Below the pieces are notes generated by a model that did not search any database, was not told the DNA's origin, and was given only the letters and a program-made list of their open reading frames with translations. A stretch of DNA of 5,613 nt from Phycisphaerae bacterium (lineage in GTDB: Bacteria > Planctomycetota > Phycisphaerae > Phycisphaerales > UBA1924): contig JAEUIX010000103.1 of assembly GCA_016794945.1 (NCBI GenBank), positions 1-5,613 on the forward strand, written 5' to 3'. Numbering within the stretch: position 1 is the stretch's first letter; each line of letters starts with the position of its first letter. Of the stretch, positions 4,083-5,613 are shown in pieces. The position numbers and the translations under genes were made by a program.

Positions 4083-5613
4083 CGCATACCTGCGGGCAAC
4101 TCCGCGACACGCACGTCGGCCAGTCCGTGACGCTCAACGGCTGGGTGAACTCGTACCGCGACCACGGGAACCTGGTGTTCATCGACCTGCGCGACCGGTA
4201 CGGGCTGACGCAGCTGGTGTTCGATCCTGACGACGGTGCGCCGCCGGAGATGATGGAGGCGGCGGACAAGCTGCGCAACGAGGACGTCGTGGCGGTGACG
4301 GGGACGGTGCGCATCCGGCGCGGCGGCGAGAACCCCAAGCTCGCGACGGGCAAGGTGGAGGTGGTCGTCACCCGGCTCGACGTGCTGAACAAGACGGAGA
4401 ACCCGCCGTTCCTCCCGGACGACCTGGGGCAACTGCCCAACGAGGAGATCCGCCTGCGGCACCGGTACATCGACCTGCGGCGTCCGCGGATGCAGGCGAT
4501 CCTCTCGATGCGCCACCGGGTGATGAAGGTCACGCGGGACTACTTCAGCGAGAACGGGTTCCTGGAGGTGGAGACGCCGATCCTGTACAAGTCGACGCCG
4601 GAGGGGGCGCGGGAGTTCCTGGTGCCGTGCCGGACCGTGCCGGGAACGTTCTACGCGCTTCCGCAGTCGCCGCAGCTGTTCAAGCAGATTCTGATGGTGT
4701 CCGGCGCGGACCGGTACATGCAGATCTGCCGGTGCTTCCGCGATGAAGATCCGCGTGCCGACAGGCAGGCGGAGTTCAGCCAGATCGACCTGGAGATGTC
4801 GTTCGTCCGGCGTGAGCAGGTCATGCAGATGATGGAGGGCTTCGTGCGCCGGCTGTGGGGCGAGGTGGCCGGCTACACGGTGCCGCCGATGCAGCGCATG
4901 GCGTACCGCGAGTGCATGGAGCGGTTCGGCATCGACCGGCCCGACACGCGCTACGGGCTCGAGATCACCGACATCTCCTCCGTCGCCGCCAGAACCGACT
5001 TCAAGGTCTTCCGCGATGTGTTGGCCAAGCACCCCGACGCCCGGCCGTACTACTCCAAGCGGGGCTACGTCAAGGCGCTGCGCGTGCCGGCGGCCCAGGC
5101 CGGCGAGAAGCTCACGCGCAAGGTGACCGACGGCTACAGCGAGTTCGTCCGCACGTTCGGCGCCGGCGGCGTGGCCGTCACGCGGCTCAACGCCGCCGGG
5201 GTGTTCGAAACCGGGTGCGCCAAGTTCGTCGAACCGGTCAAGGCCGACCTGGTCGCGGCGTTGAAGCTCGAGCCGGGCGACTTCGTGCTCATCGTCGCCG
5301 ACGCCTACGCCGTCGCCACCAAGGCCATGGGCGAACTGCGCCAGCGCGTGGCGCGCGACATCGGCGTCGTCCCCAGGCCCGGCGCCGAGGGCGGGCCCTG
5401 GCACTTCCTCTGGATGGTCGATCCGCCGATGTTCGAGCGCAACAAGGACACCGGCCAGTGGGTCGCACTCCACCACCCGGTCACCGCGCCGCGCGACGAC
5501 CAGCAGGAGGCCTTCGTGGCCGCCGCGGAGACCGACGACCAGACCATCGAGTCGATCGTGTCCGCGGGCTACGACGTGGTGCTCAACGGCTCGGAGATCG
5601 GCGGCGGATCGAT
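4070..5613 (+). CDS. aspS: Aspartyl-tRNA synthetase, probably non-discriminating (C-terminus beyond right edge)
   Basis: ATG at 4070 opens 514 complete codons with no stop before the right edge; bacterial AspRS is about 590 residues, so roughly 80 are missing. It is a cytoplasmic class IIb synthetase that charges tRNA with aspartate. The N-terminal OB-fold anticodon-binding domain (about 1-105) starts CGQLRDTHVGQSVTLNGWV. Class II motif 1 is near NGFLEVETPIL (162-172), QSPQLFKQ is 199-206, and motif 2 is FRDEDPRADRQAEFSQID (223-240) with the conserved Arg at 224. The bacterial GAD insertion covers about 300-415, and motif 3 begins GGGS at 511-514 where the window ends. H32 (in RDHG) and G86 match the residues associated with non-discriminating AspRS, whereas E. 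coli has Leu and Lys there. No Shine-Dalgarno precedes the ATG; TACACT lies 6 bases upstream. Confidence 0.97.
   Translation, partial: MLIRTHTCGQLRDTHVGQSVTLNGWVNSYRDHGNLVFIDLRDRYGLTQLVFDPDDGAPPEMMEAADKLRNEDVVAVTGTVRIRRGGENPKLATGKVEVVVTRLDVLNKTENPPFLPDDLGQLPNEEIRLRHRYIDLRRPRMQAILSMRHRVMKVTRDYFSENGFLEVETPILYKSTPEGAREFLVPCRTVPGTFYALPQSPQLFKQILMVSGADRYMQICRCFRDEDPRADRQAEFSQIDLEMSFVRREQVMQMMEGFVRRLWGEVAGYTVPPMQRMAYRECMERFGIDRPDTRYGLEITDISSVAARTDFKVFRDVLAKHPDARPYYSKRGYVKALRVPAAQAGEKLTRKVTDGYSEFVRTFGAGGVAVTRLNAAGVFETGCAKFVEPVKADLVAALKLEPGDFVLIVADAYAVATKAMGELRQRVARDIGVVPRPGAEGGPWHFLWMVDPPMFERNKDTGQWVALHHPVTAPRDDQQEAFVAAAETDDQTIESIVSAGYDVVLNGSEIGGGS

Noticed and set aside
3656..5476. A 606-codon minus-strand open frame opposite aspS
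   Set aside because: Same cause: it lies antisense to clear AspRS motifs, has a biased His/Arg/Val/Leu composition and runs through the membrane-protein gene in another frame.

Overview
The window is GC-rich (by eye about two thirds G+C, with strong G/C preference at third codon positions) and densely packed with genes. Gene style and protein content suggest a free-living bacterium. The mix of Shine-Dalgarno and SD-less starts and the flavour of the proteins would suit Planctomycetota (Phycisphaerae-like), but this is an inference and no rRNA or other marker is present. I see no phage, transposon, CRISPR, plasmid or defence genes.

Layout, left to right. (1) 1-1525, minus strand: a MmgE/PrpD-family dehydratase, probably of the 2-methylcitrate dehydratase type, whose C-terminus runs off the left edge. 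(2) 1526-1716: a 191-base divergent intergenic region with small repeats and a lac-like ribosome-binding site. (3) 1717-2913, plus strand: a complete thiolase (acetyl-CoA C-acetyltransferase type) with its catalytic Cys, Asn, His and Cys all present. (4) 2940-2970: a strong hairpin between convergent genes, probably a terminator. (5) 3008-3421, minus strand: a small exported or membrane-anchored protein of unknown function with a clear Shine-Dalgarno. (6) 3422-3618: non-coding, with a compact hairpin just after the next gene's stop. (7) 3619-4047, minus strand: a small four-helix membrane protein of unknown function with a GTG start. (8) 4048-4069: only 22 bases separating two divergent start codons. 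(9) 4070-5613, plus strand: aspartyl-tRNA synthetase (aspS), cut by the right edge inside class II motif 3.

Functionally, the left half is acyl-CoA / short-chain acid metabolism (dehydratase and thiolase, divergently arranged) and the right half contains translation housekeeping (aspS). The two unknown proteins sit between them on the minus strand. They are not an obvious operon, because 197 bases and a hairpin separate them.

The most interesting signal is the 22-base aspS / membrane-protein gap. Each gene has a TANNNT -10-like box exactly 6 bases before its start codon, the two boxes overlap on a shared TA, and TTCGG elements sit at -35-like distance on both sides, all symmetric about position 4058.5. 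This predicts one bidirectional promoter making two leaderless mRNAs. The second point of interest is that the synthetase carries the residues associated with non-discriminating AspRS.
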